From contig CM023449.1 in assembly GCA_013339765.2 (NCBI GenBank), positions 16,413,130-16,477,129 on the forward strand: a stretch of DNA of 64,000 bases, written 5' to 3'. Shown in pieces: positions 34,637-45,029 of the stretch. The notes beneath the pieces were generated by a model. It worked only from the letters and a program-made list of their open reading frames with translations, did not search any database and was not told where the DNA came from. The position numbers and the translations under genes were made by a program. Source of the DNA: Haemaphysalis longicornis. Lineage: Eukaryota; Arthropoda; Arachnida; Ixodida; Ixodidae. How positions within the stretch are numbered: the first letter of the stretch is position 1; each line of letters starts with the position of its first letter.

Positions 34637-35462
34637 CAGTCAAACCCGTTTATAGCGAATTGCAATATGCACCGCAATTAGTTCGATATATCTAATAGTT
34701 CGGTATAGCCGAACCCGCCTATAACGAACTTATCGTTACAAGTTCGCAATCCGCGGGAGCCCCCCTCCTCTTCCTCAACTCCATCATCCCCGCATGCAAA
34801 AACGAACACAGTAAAGTAGCCGTTACCATACCCAAAATATTCCATTTATTGCAAGTATTAAAGCTACTTTCCGCCTCAACTGCCTACTTGGCAAATAAAA
34901 AAGCGGTGATTTTTGTTTTCACTTTCGTTTTGGCGGCTTCAACTAGCATAGCATTCACTACACGAAACATATTTGCAACCAGTTCGAGTCCGCGTCCTCC
35001 AAACTATAAGAAGCATTGGCGGAGCACATTGACTGCCGAAAGCGCTTCATTATAAGCGTCGGACGGCTTTTACTCGCACCATTATCGGGAATGTGGGGGA
35101 GCTCTTCCCACAGTTCACCGATGCTGCTGACTTGGTCCGGACTCGCTGACTGCGCGGGTTCCGTCGTGAGTCCCGCGCGTCGGAAACAGTTACGGAAAGT
35201 GTCGGGCGTCATGTCGCTCCGTGCGAGGCGCAATGTCTAAGTCGCAACTCTTGCTCCGTGGTCGCGGCCAATCCGCGTCTTAATCGCCGCTCCGAGACCA
35301 TGCATTTCGGCGGCCATTATATTCGCGCAGAGTTCGATATATCGGATGTCGAACTTCGTTATAAGGAATATGTTTCCCATGTATTTCCGTAACTGAATTA
35401 TTTTTGTTCGACTATATAGCATAATTCGCTCTATCCAGGTTCGTTATAGCCGGGTTTGACTG
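34637..35462 (-). mobile_element. Tigger (pogo) DNA transposon, internally deleted
   Basis: Terminal inverted repeats begin CAGTCAAACCCG on both ends, each followed within a few bases by TATA.CGAA. The left end is preceded by TA. The right flank now reads CA where TA is expected. The terminal sequence and TA target are those of Tigger/pogo elements. About 826 bp remain of an element normally near 2-3 kb. A minus frame (34958-35233) keeps a piece of transposase C-terminus. It sits inside LINE copy C and is therefore younger than it. Confidence 0.85.
34958..35233 (-). pseudogene. Tigger transposase C-terminal remnant
   Basis: A 91-codon frame beginning MRLARSDMTPDTFRNCFRRAG. This matches the conserved region after the DDE domain of Tigger/jerky-type transposases, where W..V...TI.NCF..AG is typical. 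The following acidic stretch fits. The DDE catalytic residues and the CENP-B DNA-binding domain are gone, so the protein cannot act. Confidence 0.7.
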
Positions 35463-37090
35463 CATATACGAGGACAAATTGTTTTCGTTTAGGAAAACGT
35501 TTTCAATATAGTTAAGTGCAAATGGGTCGAGATGGAGCAGCGATAGTTTATGCCGTAAGCGACAATGAGGTACATTGTAGTAATGCCTATTTGAAATTGA
35601 GAAAAATTACATCTGTTTGTATGTTAGTGTCGAGGTTTACGTGCAGATCATGTGTGAATGGTGCTAGCCGCGTTTCGCAAGACAGCCCTTAACAAAAACC
35701 GTGCTGTGATTTGAAGGGAAAATTACGGTGTTCTAAGTGATCAATGATATGCGAAAAAAGTGCATGTTCCAAAAGTTTTGATGGTACGGATCTGATAGAA
35801 ATAGGGCGGTAGTTTAACGGGAATGTCCTATTACCGCTTTTAAAGGGTATTCCAACGATGTTACATAGCTTCCACTTAATTGTAACGCAGCTTCGCGATA
35901 ATGACTGAGAGAATAGCAAAGCAAGCATGACACTCACAGGTTCTTTGGCGTTTTTTTAGGACTTTAGAGTTAATCTCGTCCAGTCCAGTAGCCGAGGATA
36001 GCTTCACTTCGTTTATTATGTTCATTATTTCACCGGGTGTGACCACTATCGGGGGTATTTTTTAGTTATAACCAGGTCCGACGAAACGGCCGTATTCATG
36101 CTCGTTTCTTTCGTGAAAATTGAAGAGAAGGTCATGTTGAGTGCGATAGCCCCACTCACTATGACTACTTTCCACGTTGTTATTGTTTTACAGTCTTACT
36201 GGCACAGGAGTAGATAGATGAATGGCATTCCGGAATTGGTTTGGATTATTTAGTCAGCATATTGAGCAGCGTTATCTCAAAGAAGTTTCGCTTGGCGATA
36301 TGCATAGTTTTTGTTGGCTTCTTCACCGGGCTTTGACGTGCTTGCCACGTCGACGGATTATTTCTGGCTTTTGCTTTTCTCAACAATCGCTTCCTCCTAC
36401 TTATTTATTTTTTAATTCTGTTATAAAACCACGGCGCCGATTGGTTTGCTTTGAATTGTCACTTTTGCAACATATTTTTCAGTTAGTTCTTGAATTTTCT
36501 GCGAAAACAAATTCCAGTTTCGTTCTTCGGAGCGGTCGTGGATGCCTTGCTCGAAAGAAAAGGTTGAAGCCTTCCAACTCGGCGACCATTTTTTTCATAG
36601 TTTCCTGTGTCGTAAAGTTTAATTTGCTTCCCTTTAGTTCTTTTCTGCGTGACACAATGAGTGAAAATCCGCTAAGATGACTTTTATGATCCCTTATTCA
36701 TTTTAAGTAATGTCCTGTTCGGGCACTGCTGGGATCGGACTTTAGAATTAAACACAAAATGTTCGAGGCATGTGCGGTCTGTCTAATAGCTTGGGTCATA
36801 ATTTTCGTTAACTGAACATCTTGTAGGATTCTCTGAAACTGGCCGGATTCCCCAATTATTGCGTGATATCGACCCGCCCAGTTATTAAGCAGGGTAGTTA
36901 AAATCGCCGCACTCCCTTACTATACAAGTTCTTGGTTTGTTCCCTCTTGAAAAGTAAGCTACTCTCTCTACGCTCACCTTCGAATGTTACACCACCTTGA
37001 AATATTCATTAGAACAAGGAAATCGCCAGCGTTGCATTTCTGGGGAAATGGTCGTAGCTTTAAGCTGAACTGCTCATTTAGTTTTTTCTA

Positions 37091-38095
37091 GTTTCTTAAC
37101 ATCAGAGCTGCCAGTACATTTGAAGAGTGACACAAGGCAGGTACAAGACCTTTGTGCTGTGGCCAATAGCCCTGTCTTTTTATGAAGTTATAGTGCATCC
37201 TATTCGTTAAAACGGCATTGAAACGGGGATTTACGAAGCACCCAGGAGCAATTTGGAAGCGGCAATCACACGATAAACTCCAAGACTTATACACGATTCT
37301 GAGAGGAACTAAGACTTCCGACGTCATGCATTAAACATGGCTAAGTTGCTTAAGAAACTAAAATGGTACTCCTTACTGTGTTAAATTTGGCAAAATAGTT
37401 TGTTTCTCCCATTAAACCTTCGCTCAATACTAAAGACAGGTAGAGAAAAAGACCCTCCTAACGGTAATTATGAGCTCTTATCACACTTTCAATGCTTACG
37501 TGCAGGCCGTGTTATCTTGACTGCCTCTGCTCGCACTCTTGCAAGCGAGCGCTCCAGAGAAAAGAAGAAACTTCGACGACGGTCCGCACCATCTTCCATA
37601 AGTAATCAGCTTAGGATTAATTAGCTCTGAAAACAGGACGAACACGCGGCTGAAAGAGGCTCGAGTGCACCGTCATCACCTACTGCAAGACGCCGGCATG
37701 TAAAACGGCACATGGGCTTGAAAGCCAAGTTGAATGATTAGCTTTCAATTGTAAGTACCAGCAAAAGTAAAAGGTAAAAAGGGGCTCAGATCTTGAAAGT
37801 GGCTGCTTCAGGGATAAATTCTACTCGCAAGGCTGGCTCCACAGGGTAAAAAACTTTTGGATTGTTTCCAGCTCTTTATCATTCAATTGTCATTACGATG
37901 TTGCTTGCAGTGGCCTTAGACGTACAATCTAGAGTATCGCGAGAAATTCTCCTTTTCTGGGTGCCCGTCCGGGTGCACTCTAAGGAGACACACTGCTTTT
38001 ACCAAAAAACCGGTGTTATTTCTATTTCGTTTCCTTTTTCTTGTGGAATACCATTTTCGAACGTCGACGTCGTGCTGCCCGAGAACTTCACACAA
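37091..38095. other. No recognised gene
   Basis: Between the LINE and the Penelope pair. Short frames only. The plus frame 37862-38413 is an artefact running through Penelope and SINE sequence. Confidence 0.3.
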
Positions 38096-39960
38096 GAGCT
38101 TCACACAAGCTCGAAATCAGGAAAGAAGGAAACCGGGCCCGGCTTAGCCTCAAAATCTGGTCGTGGAAACTGGCCTCAACTTTGTGAATGCACCCGCCGC
38201 GGTGGCTCAGTGGCTAAGGCGTTTGCGCTGCTGAGCACGAGGTCGCGGGTTCGATTCCCGGCCGCGGCGGCTGCTTTTCTGATGGAGGCGAAAAGCAAAA
38301 ATGCCCGTGTGTACGAGATTTCGGCGCACGTTAAAGATCCCCAGGTGGTCAAAATTAATCCGGAGCCCTCCACTACGGCGCGCCTCATCGCCGGCGTTGC
38401 GTCGGCACGTTAAACCCTACAATCAATCAATCAACTTTGCGAATGCACGAATTGTTCAAGGGTCTCTGAAAACACGTCATCGCCACACCTCTTGTTACTA
38501 GTTTTAAGTGCGCACTATTGAAGGAAAGCAGCTGTTTTTGTGCCCTCGGACTGTACTGCCACTAAACATGCCTGTGTCCTCTGAACGAAAGCTGGAAATC
38601 CAGGAAGCGGATTTCATTATCAATTGGCAACTCACACGTAAATTGGAGAGCTTTTGACGCCTGACTGCAGTATAAATCACATTTTGTTACTATCAAATCA
38701 TGCTGCGCAATTCCCCGATTCACCACCACAAGATAGTCATCGACATACCTACAAATGGTAAGGTCAAGCTAATTATCTAAAGACATGCTCACACGCTTAT
38801 CAAAGGCACTCAAAATAAGTCGGACGAGATGGGGGCAAGGGAAGAACCAATGCAAATTGCATTGCGTTGAGCATAGTGTTTGTCTTCAAAATTAACCACC
38901 TTGTAATACAAGTAAAAGTTTAAAAGTTGCAAGAAATTGTTGGTGTTCATTCCCGTCACGCCAGTGAACCTTATTTCACCATAATCCTCAATTTTTTTGC
39001 TGCAGGACACTGAACAGTTAATCGTGAGGAATATTGTAGCAAAGGTCCTCCACGTCAAGTGAGAAGGCAAACACTCCACTCTACGTACCTTCTTCCAACT
39101 TCTGGATGACCTCGGTAGAGCTTCGGACGAGAAAAGGATCATCCAGGCGCAGCTGTTGCAGGTGACGTTGCAGGTAGCGCCCCACTTGAGACTGCCAGGT
39201 GCTTTTTTCCGAAAGAGTAACGCGGAAAGGACAATCAGGCTTATGATTTTGCCGGCGAAAAACAATTCTAAACGCCCCGTTTCTGCCTTACTTGTAGCCT
39301 TTCTAAGTGAATGGGGATTTTGATCCACAAGTAATTTCAGCGCCTTGAACTTCTAATTCTTCGGATCAAATGCCACTGTCTTGAAATTCTTTTCAATAGC
39401 GCCTAGGGCTTTCTCTCAAAAGTCGCCGTCTGGAAGGATCACAAAGCCCCCTTGTTTATCCGCTTGCACAATGGAAAGGTCGTTCGGCCGAAGAGCGCAG
39501 ATCCCCTTCTTAAAAGGAGGGTTCGCTACAAGCTTCGTACTAACGGTGCAAAGTAAGGTGTCGACAGCATCTCTTGTGGCCCTCTCGCACTCTTGGTCTT
39601 CCGCACGCTCGCCCACGCGTGGAACCATGGCAAGAAGCTGGTACTTCTTGAGGGTTGGCTCGAAGCTGTACTTCGGACCTTTTTGAAGTATTTGGGTGAC
39701 GTCGTCTGGAAGGCCGGCGTTTCCCAACAAGGTGACACAACCGGGCTCATCGTTGCACCGCTTTCTTTTCGGCAGACAAACTCTTGCACGCTGCCACAGG
39801 AACTCGCAGACTTGATCAGCAATCTTCCTCTGGTCGTAGAAGGCCCGTGTGGCTCGGTGTTGTTCTAAACCTTCGTGGGATAAAACCCACAGCCAGTGGT
39901 TGTACCTCCGTAATTGTCTCCGCTTCTCCGCCTTTAAAATCTTGTAGATTCTTCTGACGT
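38096..39960 (-). pseudogene. Penelope-like retroelement, left inverted copy
   Basis: The minus strand encodes RT parts in order. An N-terminal block has DLSIVQADKQGGFVILPDGD (39416-39730). A block with VRSSTEVIQKLEEG and DVEDLCYNIP equivalents follows (39040-39140). Then come IEDYGEIRFTG (about 38980), VNFEDKHYAQRN and IGSSLAPISSDL (38820-38890), and YVDDYLVVV (38733-38747). It has stops and a frameshift at an A7 run near 38995. The GIY-YIG end is missing because similarity to the right copy stops near 38096. A SINE interrupts the 3' part. Confidence 0.8.
38193..38430 (+). mobile_element. Ruka-type tRNA-derived SINE, copy 1
   Basis: The head carries CCGCGGTGGCTCAGTGGC (box A) and GGTTCGATTCCCGGCC (box B). 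Body words such as TTTTCTGATGGAGGCGAA and GTTAAAGATCCC are shared with two other copies, and the tail is AATCAATCAATC. The flanks are 17 bp direct repeats with one mismatch (38176-38192 and 38431-38447, core AACTTTGNGAATGCA). The uninterrupted target is preserved in the other Penelope arm near 41255-41270. Pol III promoter boxes look intact. It needs a LINE for mobility. Confidence 0.92.
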
Positions 39961-40177
39961 GGCCTCACGAGGGCTCCCAACTAGCACAGAAAACGTGAAC
40001 TTCAGGTTCGACAATTCCTTGCTTCTGGTAGTACGAAAGGATCCGAAACTGACAGGAGGCAACTGCGATGAGGTTTACACACGTGATGAAAGGGGATGGC
40101 TTGACTTGGAACGACAGGAAAGAGCCCAGTGTATAAGAAATCTGAAGTAACAAAAGCTTGATGTGGGTGAGACACCA

Positions 40178-41345
40178 GGCTCTTTTCTATCGTTCCAAGT
40201 CAAGCCATCCCTGTTATCACGTGTGTAAACCTCATCGTAGTTACCTCCTGTCAGTCTGGGATCCTTTCGTACTACCAGAAGCAAGGAATTGTCGCACCTG
40301 AAGTTCACGCTTTCTTCGGAGGTTGGGAGCCCTCGTGGGGCAACGTCAGAAGAATCTACAAGATTTTGAAGGCGGAGAAGCGGAGACAATTACGGAGGCT
40401 ACAAGTAAGGCAGAAGCGGGGCGTTTAGAATTGTTTTTCACCGGCAAAGCGCATAAGCCTGATTGTCCTTTCCGCGTTACTGTTTCGGAAAAAAGCACCT
40501 GGCAGTCTCAAGTGGGGCGCTGTCTGCAACGTTACCTGCAACAGCTGCGCCTGGATGATCCTTTTCTCGTCCGAAGCTCTACCGAGGTCATCCAGAAGTT
40601 GGAAGAAGGTACGTGGAATGGAGTGTTTGCCTTCTTACTCGACGTGGAGGACCTTTGCTACAATATTCCTCACGATGAACTGTTCAGTGTCCTGCGGCAA
40701 AAAAATTGAGGATTATGGTGAAATAAGGTTCACTGGCGTGATGGGACTGAACACCGACAATTTCTTGGAACTTTTGAACTTTTACCTGCATTACAAGGTG
40801 GTTAATTTTGAAGACAAACACTATGCTCAACGTACTGGAATCTGCATTGGTTCTTCCCTTGCCCCCATCTTGTCCGACTTGTTTTGGGTGCCTTTTATAA
40901 GCGTGTGAGCATGTCTTTAGATAATTCGCTTGACCTTACCATTTGTAAGTATGTCGATGACTATCTTGTGGTGGTGATCGGGGAATCGCGCAGCATGATA
41001 TGATAGTAAAAAATGTCATTTATACCTGCAGTCAGGCGTCAAAAGCTCTCCAATTTACGTGTGAGTTGCCAATTGATAATGAAATCCGCTTCCTGGATTT
41101 CCAGCTTTTGTTCAGAGGACACACGCATGTTTGCTGTCAGTACAGTCCGAGGGCACAAAACAGCTTCTTCCCCTCAATAGAGTGCACTCAATACTAGTAA
41201 AAAGAGGTTTGGCAATGACGTGTTTTGAAAGAGCCTTGAACAATTCGTGCATTCAAAAAGTTGAGGCTAGTTTCCACGACCAGATATTGAGGCTAAACCG
41301 AGCCCGGTAACCTTCTTTCCTGATTTCGAGCTTGTGTGAAGCTCT
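40178..41345 (+). pseudogene. Penelope-like retroelement RT, right inverted copy
   Basis: Plus-strand RT in two frames. ORF 40323-40709 carries RSSTEVIQKLEEG and DVEDLCYNIPHDELFSVL. ORF 40555-40908 carries, from about 40707, IEDYGEIRFTG, NFEDKHYAQRTG and CIGSSLAPILSDLF. The catalytic YVDDYLVVV follows at 40950-40964. The frame changes at an A7 run near 40701, exactly where the left copy also breaks. About 600 bp of the RT N-terminal region present in the left copy are deleted. The nuclease domain follows at 41452-41925. Confidence 0.85.
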
Positions 41346-41451
41346 TTCCAAAAGATGAGACGAAAAGATAGCTCTGACGAACTAGAGAGGCCGATAAGAA
41401 AAAAGGTGCACGTCGTACCGTATCTACATAAAGTGTCGCATAATATAAAAA

Positions 41452-41925
41452 ATGGCGCATAGCTATGGTGTAGTGCCCCTCAGTGCCCCCGCAGTGCCTC
41501 GGCGCAGTGCCCCGGAAAAGCTGTCAAACGTTTGCCCCTTGGTGAGTAAAAATCAGAAGAAAGAACCAGAAGTCTGGGCAAGAAACCACGCTGTTCGCTA
41601 CACAAAATGCAGCATGGGTGTAGTTTATGGAATTCACCTGAGCTGCAAAAAAGTGTACATAGGGCAAACGGGAAGGTGTTTCAATGAGAGGGCGAGGGGG
41701 CACTACTGGACTGTTGCGAATAATGCTGGTGGCCACCTTTCTGAGCACTGCAAAAGATGCAAGTGTAGCCCCCTGCTAGATAGGACAAAGGTTTTGCGGA
41801 GAGCAAGAGGAAAGCTTGAGCGCGAAATTCTTGAAGCTGATTTTATGAGACTGGCAGGGGATAACTGCGTTAGTACTGCATTCATATCGCTGTCAGATAA
41901 AGAAGTGGCCTTTTTCGAAATGTAA
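41452..41925 (+). CDS. Penelope GIY-YIG nuclease domain ORF
   Basis: A 157-codon frame that is the C-terminal end of the right-hand Penelope copy. Residues about 59-85 read MGVVYGIHLSCKKVYIGQTG then RCFNERARGH, the GIY-YIG fold with its conserved arginine. HLSEHCKRCKC follows (CX2C-like), then a C-terminal helix with LEREILEADFMRL as in the family. The codons before the domain contain an in-frame expansion of CAGTGCCCC-like units (41465-41520). The nuclease part has no stop. As part of an interrupted element it probably lacks its own start. AATAAAATCGG near 41990 may be the 3' end signal. Confidence 0.75.
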   Translation: MAHSYGVVPLSAPAVPRRSAPEKLSNVCPLVSKNQKKEPEVWARNHAVRYTKCSMGVVYGIHLSCKKVYIGQTGRCFNERARGHYWTVANNAGGHLSEHCKRCKCSPLLDRTKVLRRARGKLEREILEADFMRLAGDNCVSTAFISLSDKEVAFFEM

Positions 41926-41930
41926 TGCAT

Positions 41931-43335
41931 TTTACGTCACAATGCTTTTAGTATTTTAATTTTGCGTATAAAAGCAGGGTCTTTTTCCAATAAAATCGGG
42001 TTGGGAGTTCGGCACTGTGTGGTGTATTACGTGTTTCTTCGTCCCTTTTTGAGCGCCGAGAATTTTTTTAGCATTTTTTTTGGCAGTTAAAGGCATGTCG
42101 CAAAGGAAACGACCCGCAAGAAGTTAAGCCTGAATCATGCTACAAAAACAGACGGTGCGTTCTGTCTCGAAACGACGAGGAATGGCCCTACATTTCTCAA
42201 TAGGGCCTCATGGCATAGTGAAGAAGCACGTATATCGTTAAAAGGCGAGAAACACGTGAAGGTTGACTAAGAACACATGCTGAAAAAAAAAAACCGCCGA
42301 ATTTTAATGCTCTGTCACCAAAAAACGCCGAGTGAATGGAAATCAGCAAGCACACTAGGGCGGAAACATTCTTTATAACATGCCTACAGAGCCCTGACAG
42401 AAGGAGATTTTTGCGGAACGGTGACCGCTCCGGAATATCCGTCTTCAGCCATTGCCAGATAGGCCCAGTGCCGTCTCCGATTGTTACAGTCAAGCCTGTA
42501 GAATCATGGACGGAGCGTGCTCTATGTCAACCCCAAGAGCTACACGGAAACTGCCGCGGACCATACGGCCATCGTTTACCGATGCGTGAAGATAATCCGG
42601 CCGCAGTCTTTGTTGTGGGCGAATTACATACTTGGAGCAAGGGAACTCGGTGCGCTTATTTAGTCTACTATAAGATTTGTGCCTTGGAAGTCATTGTAGC
42701 TTTTGCTCCGACGCTAGCGATTTGTGTAGCAGGGAACCATGTTGGCTGATCCGCTTGGAAGTTTTGATTTGGATGTTGTTTGCGCCGCCGTGATTTTCGC
42801 GAACTCACGAATAACGTCTGGCGTGCATACGGGTCACGTGGGGTTAAAAGGGAGAGATTCACCATCCTTCTCACAATCTCTATTTGACGTGCAGAGCAGT
42901 TACCGTGCGCACCAAACACTGCTGGGAAACTAGAAAGCCCGCTAAACTGCATTGCAGGGAAGCTGTATGTAGCTAACCGGCAGTGGTCGCCGATGTTCCT
43001 CCATCTACGCTTCACGCCGACACGAAAAAAATTTCGCCTTCTGTTTCTCGCGAATAATCTCTCGCTCTCAATTTAATATATGGGCGCTCGGAAAAAATTA
43101 CACTAAACTTGGTCGCTAAGACGACTCTATCATCACACCGAGGAACCTTTACTTGTCATATTTATTCCACAGTAAAATGGTAAACTTTGTAGAATTCCCA
43201 TCTGATGTCAATACACGAACTTCTACGGAGGAACAGGGTTTGAGAAAACGGCCGCGACTCCTGTACTATCGAAAAAAAGCCGCAACAAATTGTATCTCAG
43301 TTACTCGATAAGACAGCAGTGCTTATGTACTTTTA
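41931..43335. other. No recognised gene
   Basis: Starts with the probable Penelope 3' flank (to about 42010). The rest has frames of up to 137 codons on both strands (42336-42749 plus, 42668-43015 minus) that share no motifs with families I know and overlap each other. Confidence 0.3.
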
Positions 43336-43565
43336 CCTGCGGTGGCTCAGTGGCTAACGCGGCTTGCTGCTGAGCATGAGGACGCGGGTTCGATTCCTAG
43401 CCGCGGCGACCCCTTTTCTGATGGAGGCGAAGAGCGGAAATGCCTGTATATACGAGATTTCGGCGACGTTAAAGATCCCACGTGGTCTAAATTAACCCGG
43501 AGCCCCCCAGTACAGCGCGCCTCATCGCCTGTGTTGCGTCGGCGCGTTAAACCCTGCAATCACTA
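43336..43565 (+). mobile_element. Ruka-type tRNA-derived SINE, copy 2
   Basis: Same head and body as 38193-38430, but with more substitutions: box A GTGGCTCAGTGGCTAACG, box B GGTTCGATTCCTAGCC, then TTCTGATGGAGGCGAAGAGC and GTTAAAGATCCC. The tail is degenerate (AATCACTACC). It is an older copy. I cannot define a target duplication. Confidence 0.9.
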
Positions 43566-43854
43566 CCACACTAGCTCATCTACATTTCTTAAACACGTAG
43601 TTGGCGACGAGGTTGTAAATATTGTGGAATTCCATGTTCACTGTATATTCATGGGCTTTTACGTGAGCTAAACGGGAAGTCCCGGATATTGAAGCTAGAA
43701 TAAAAGCACAGTTTTTCGAAGTTCTATTACGCTAATAAAGTACGAGGTATGCTGAATCGTAGTCCAAGCAGTTTTGCTTGGTGCGCTCTTTAGACTGCGC
43801 CCTGGAGAACGCATATGGTCGCTCGAGCTGCCCGGCTCGTCCGTCTCCACAGAA

Positions 43855-44930
43855 AAGGAAATAAACTTTATTGCGATACGTAGTTAGGATTGGGCGGTGA
43901 CCGCTAGTTGCAGTTTTCCGGTGACCAAGGCAGCCCATTCCGTCAGACTTTTCTGCATCTGCGGGTCGGAGCTACCCAGCGCCGCCTACCATTGCTCGGT
44001 GGCACGGATCAATGGGAATGGATCTTTGTTACATGCCCACATGGTATGAATTGTGGTGTCCTTCCAGCCACATGCCGGACAGTTGGGGGATTGATAGACG
44101 GTGGGATGAATGAGGTGTAGTTCGGCGCCACAGGGCAAAGTGTTTGTTTGAATGAGGCGCCATAAGCGTTCTTCAGGGAGAGAGAGGGTAGGATGAGCCG
44201 GCGGGAATATGCGGCGGGCAAGGCGGTAATGCTCAGTTATTTCCCGATAGCTAAGCAAGCTGACTCTAGCTGATCGGGCTCCGTGTAAGGGTACGAGGCT
44301 TGGGCCTGCTCGGACAGTCAGTTCTCGAGCTGCTTTGTTGGCTGCCTCGTTGCCCCCCAGCCCTGTATGGGCAGGAGTTCAGATCAGCTCCACGGGGTCG
44401 GTAGGAAGATTTTGAACAAGAATTTGGAGCACCTGAGGTGAGATGGTACCTCTGGCAAAGTTTTCAATGGGCGTTTTTGAATCAGAGATGATAATTGTGG
44501 GGGTTGGCCATTGCGTTAATGCTAGTGTGATTGCCGCTTGCTCCGCCGTTGCCGTGTGACGGGTGCGTATGATGAGGGAGGTGAGGGGTGGTGAGTTAGG
44601 GCTGAATATTGCTGCGACAGCGTACGCGTCGTGATCTCTGTAGTCTGCTCCGTCTACGTAAAGGGTGCTTGGCTTAATGGCGTATTTCTCAGTCAAGGCC
44701 CGTGCTCTCTGTTCTCTGCGTGTTTTGTTGTGAACTGGGTGCATATTGCGTGGGAGAGGGCGGATGCAGAGGTGAGCATGAATGCTTGAATGAACGGGGA
44801 CTTTGGGATCAGTGATTAGCAGAGCTCGCACATTTAATCTATGCCTGATCTGTCGACGAGTGGGTGTTCTCGATAAATGATTAAGTTGACTGAGTTGAGT
44901 GTTGTAAATGCCCAGCTGTTCTAATCTAGC
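43855..44930 (-). pseudogene. I-like LINE, RNase H and 3' end (minus copy)
   Basis: The minus strand carries the end of an I/R1-type LINE polyprotein. An RNase H core begins LYVDGADYRDH (near 44640). ATAEQAAITLAL and TIIISDSKTPIENF are the Glu- and Asp-bearing blocks (44379-44831). A C-terminal zinc region CPACGWKDTTIHTMWAC follows (44030-44085), after RLWRLIQTNT. A stop separates the RNase H and zinc frames. The minus-strand 3' end is AATAAAGTTTATTTCC near 43855-43880, a polyadenylation-like tail. No RT is retained. Confidence 0.8.
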
Positions 44931-45029
44931 AGTGGAAGTGCTGTGCGGTAACTGCTATGTCATCTTGTATATCGGCAGAGCTGTTTAAGCTTGAGCTTGG
45001 TCCAGTTGGGTTCGCAAAAAAAATATCAG

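Larger units (their letters stand above)
33257..37090 (-). mobile_element. CR1-like LINE, near full length, interrupted (copy C)
   Basis: On the minus strand the order is that of a CR1/jockey-type LINE polyprotein. An endonuclease GDFNYP motif lies at about 36890-36910. A linker follows, then the RT N-terminus with NYRPISIRSVPSKLLEH and QHGFC (35689-35937). [20 protein letters not shown] lies near 34550-34615, and a C-terminal block with PYQRNFIDNVEPIQNRAVRF (33863-34327) is next. A 3' UTR with GGGCCC and CATGAGG precedes the tail. A Tigger element (34637-35462) splits the RT between its N-terminal and palm motifs. Several stops and frameshifts exist, and no FADD box can be read in frame. Dead copy. 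Confidence 0.85.
38096..41345. repeat. Long inverted repeat of two Penelope copies
   Basis: Left arm 38096-40127 and right arm 40178-41345 are reverse complements, separated by about 50 bp. By eye they are roughly 93-95 percent identical in the RT region. The left arm holds a SINE (38193-38430) absent from the right. The right arm lacks about 600 bp that the left keeps (39305-39915), with the break near 40398. Without those two differences the arms are nearly equal in length, about 1.17 kb. Both 5' ends face the centre. Confidence 0.85.

Noticed and set aside
36222..36680. 152-codon plus ORF
   Set aside because: Antisense shadow of the LINE copy C linker between endonuclease and RT on the minus strand.
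37862..38413. 183-codon plus ORF
   Set aside because: It runs across Penelope sequence and into a SINE inserted later, so it cannot be an evolved gene.
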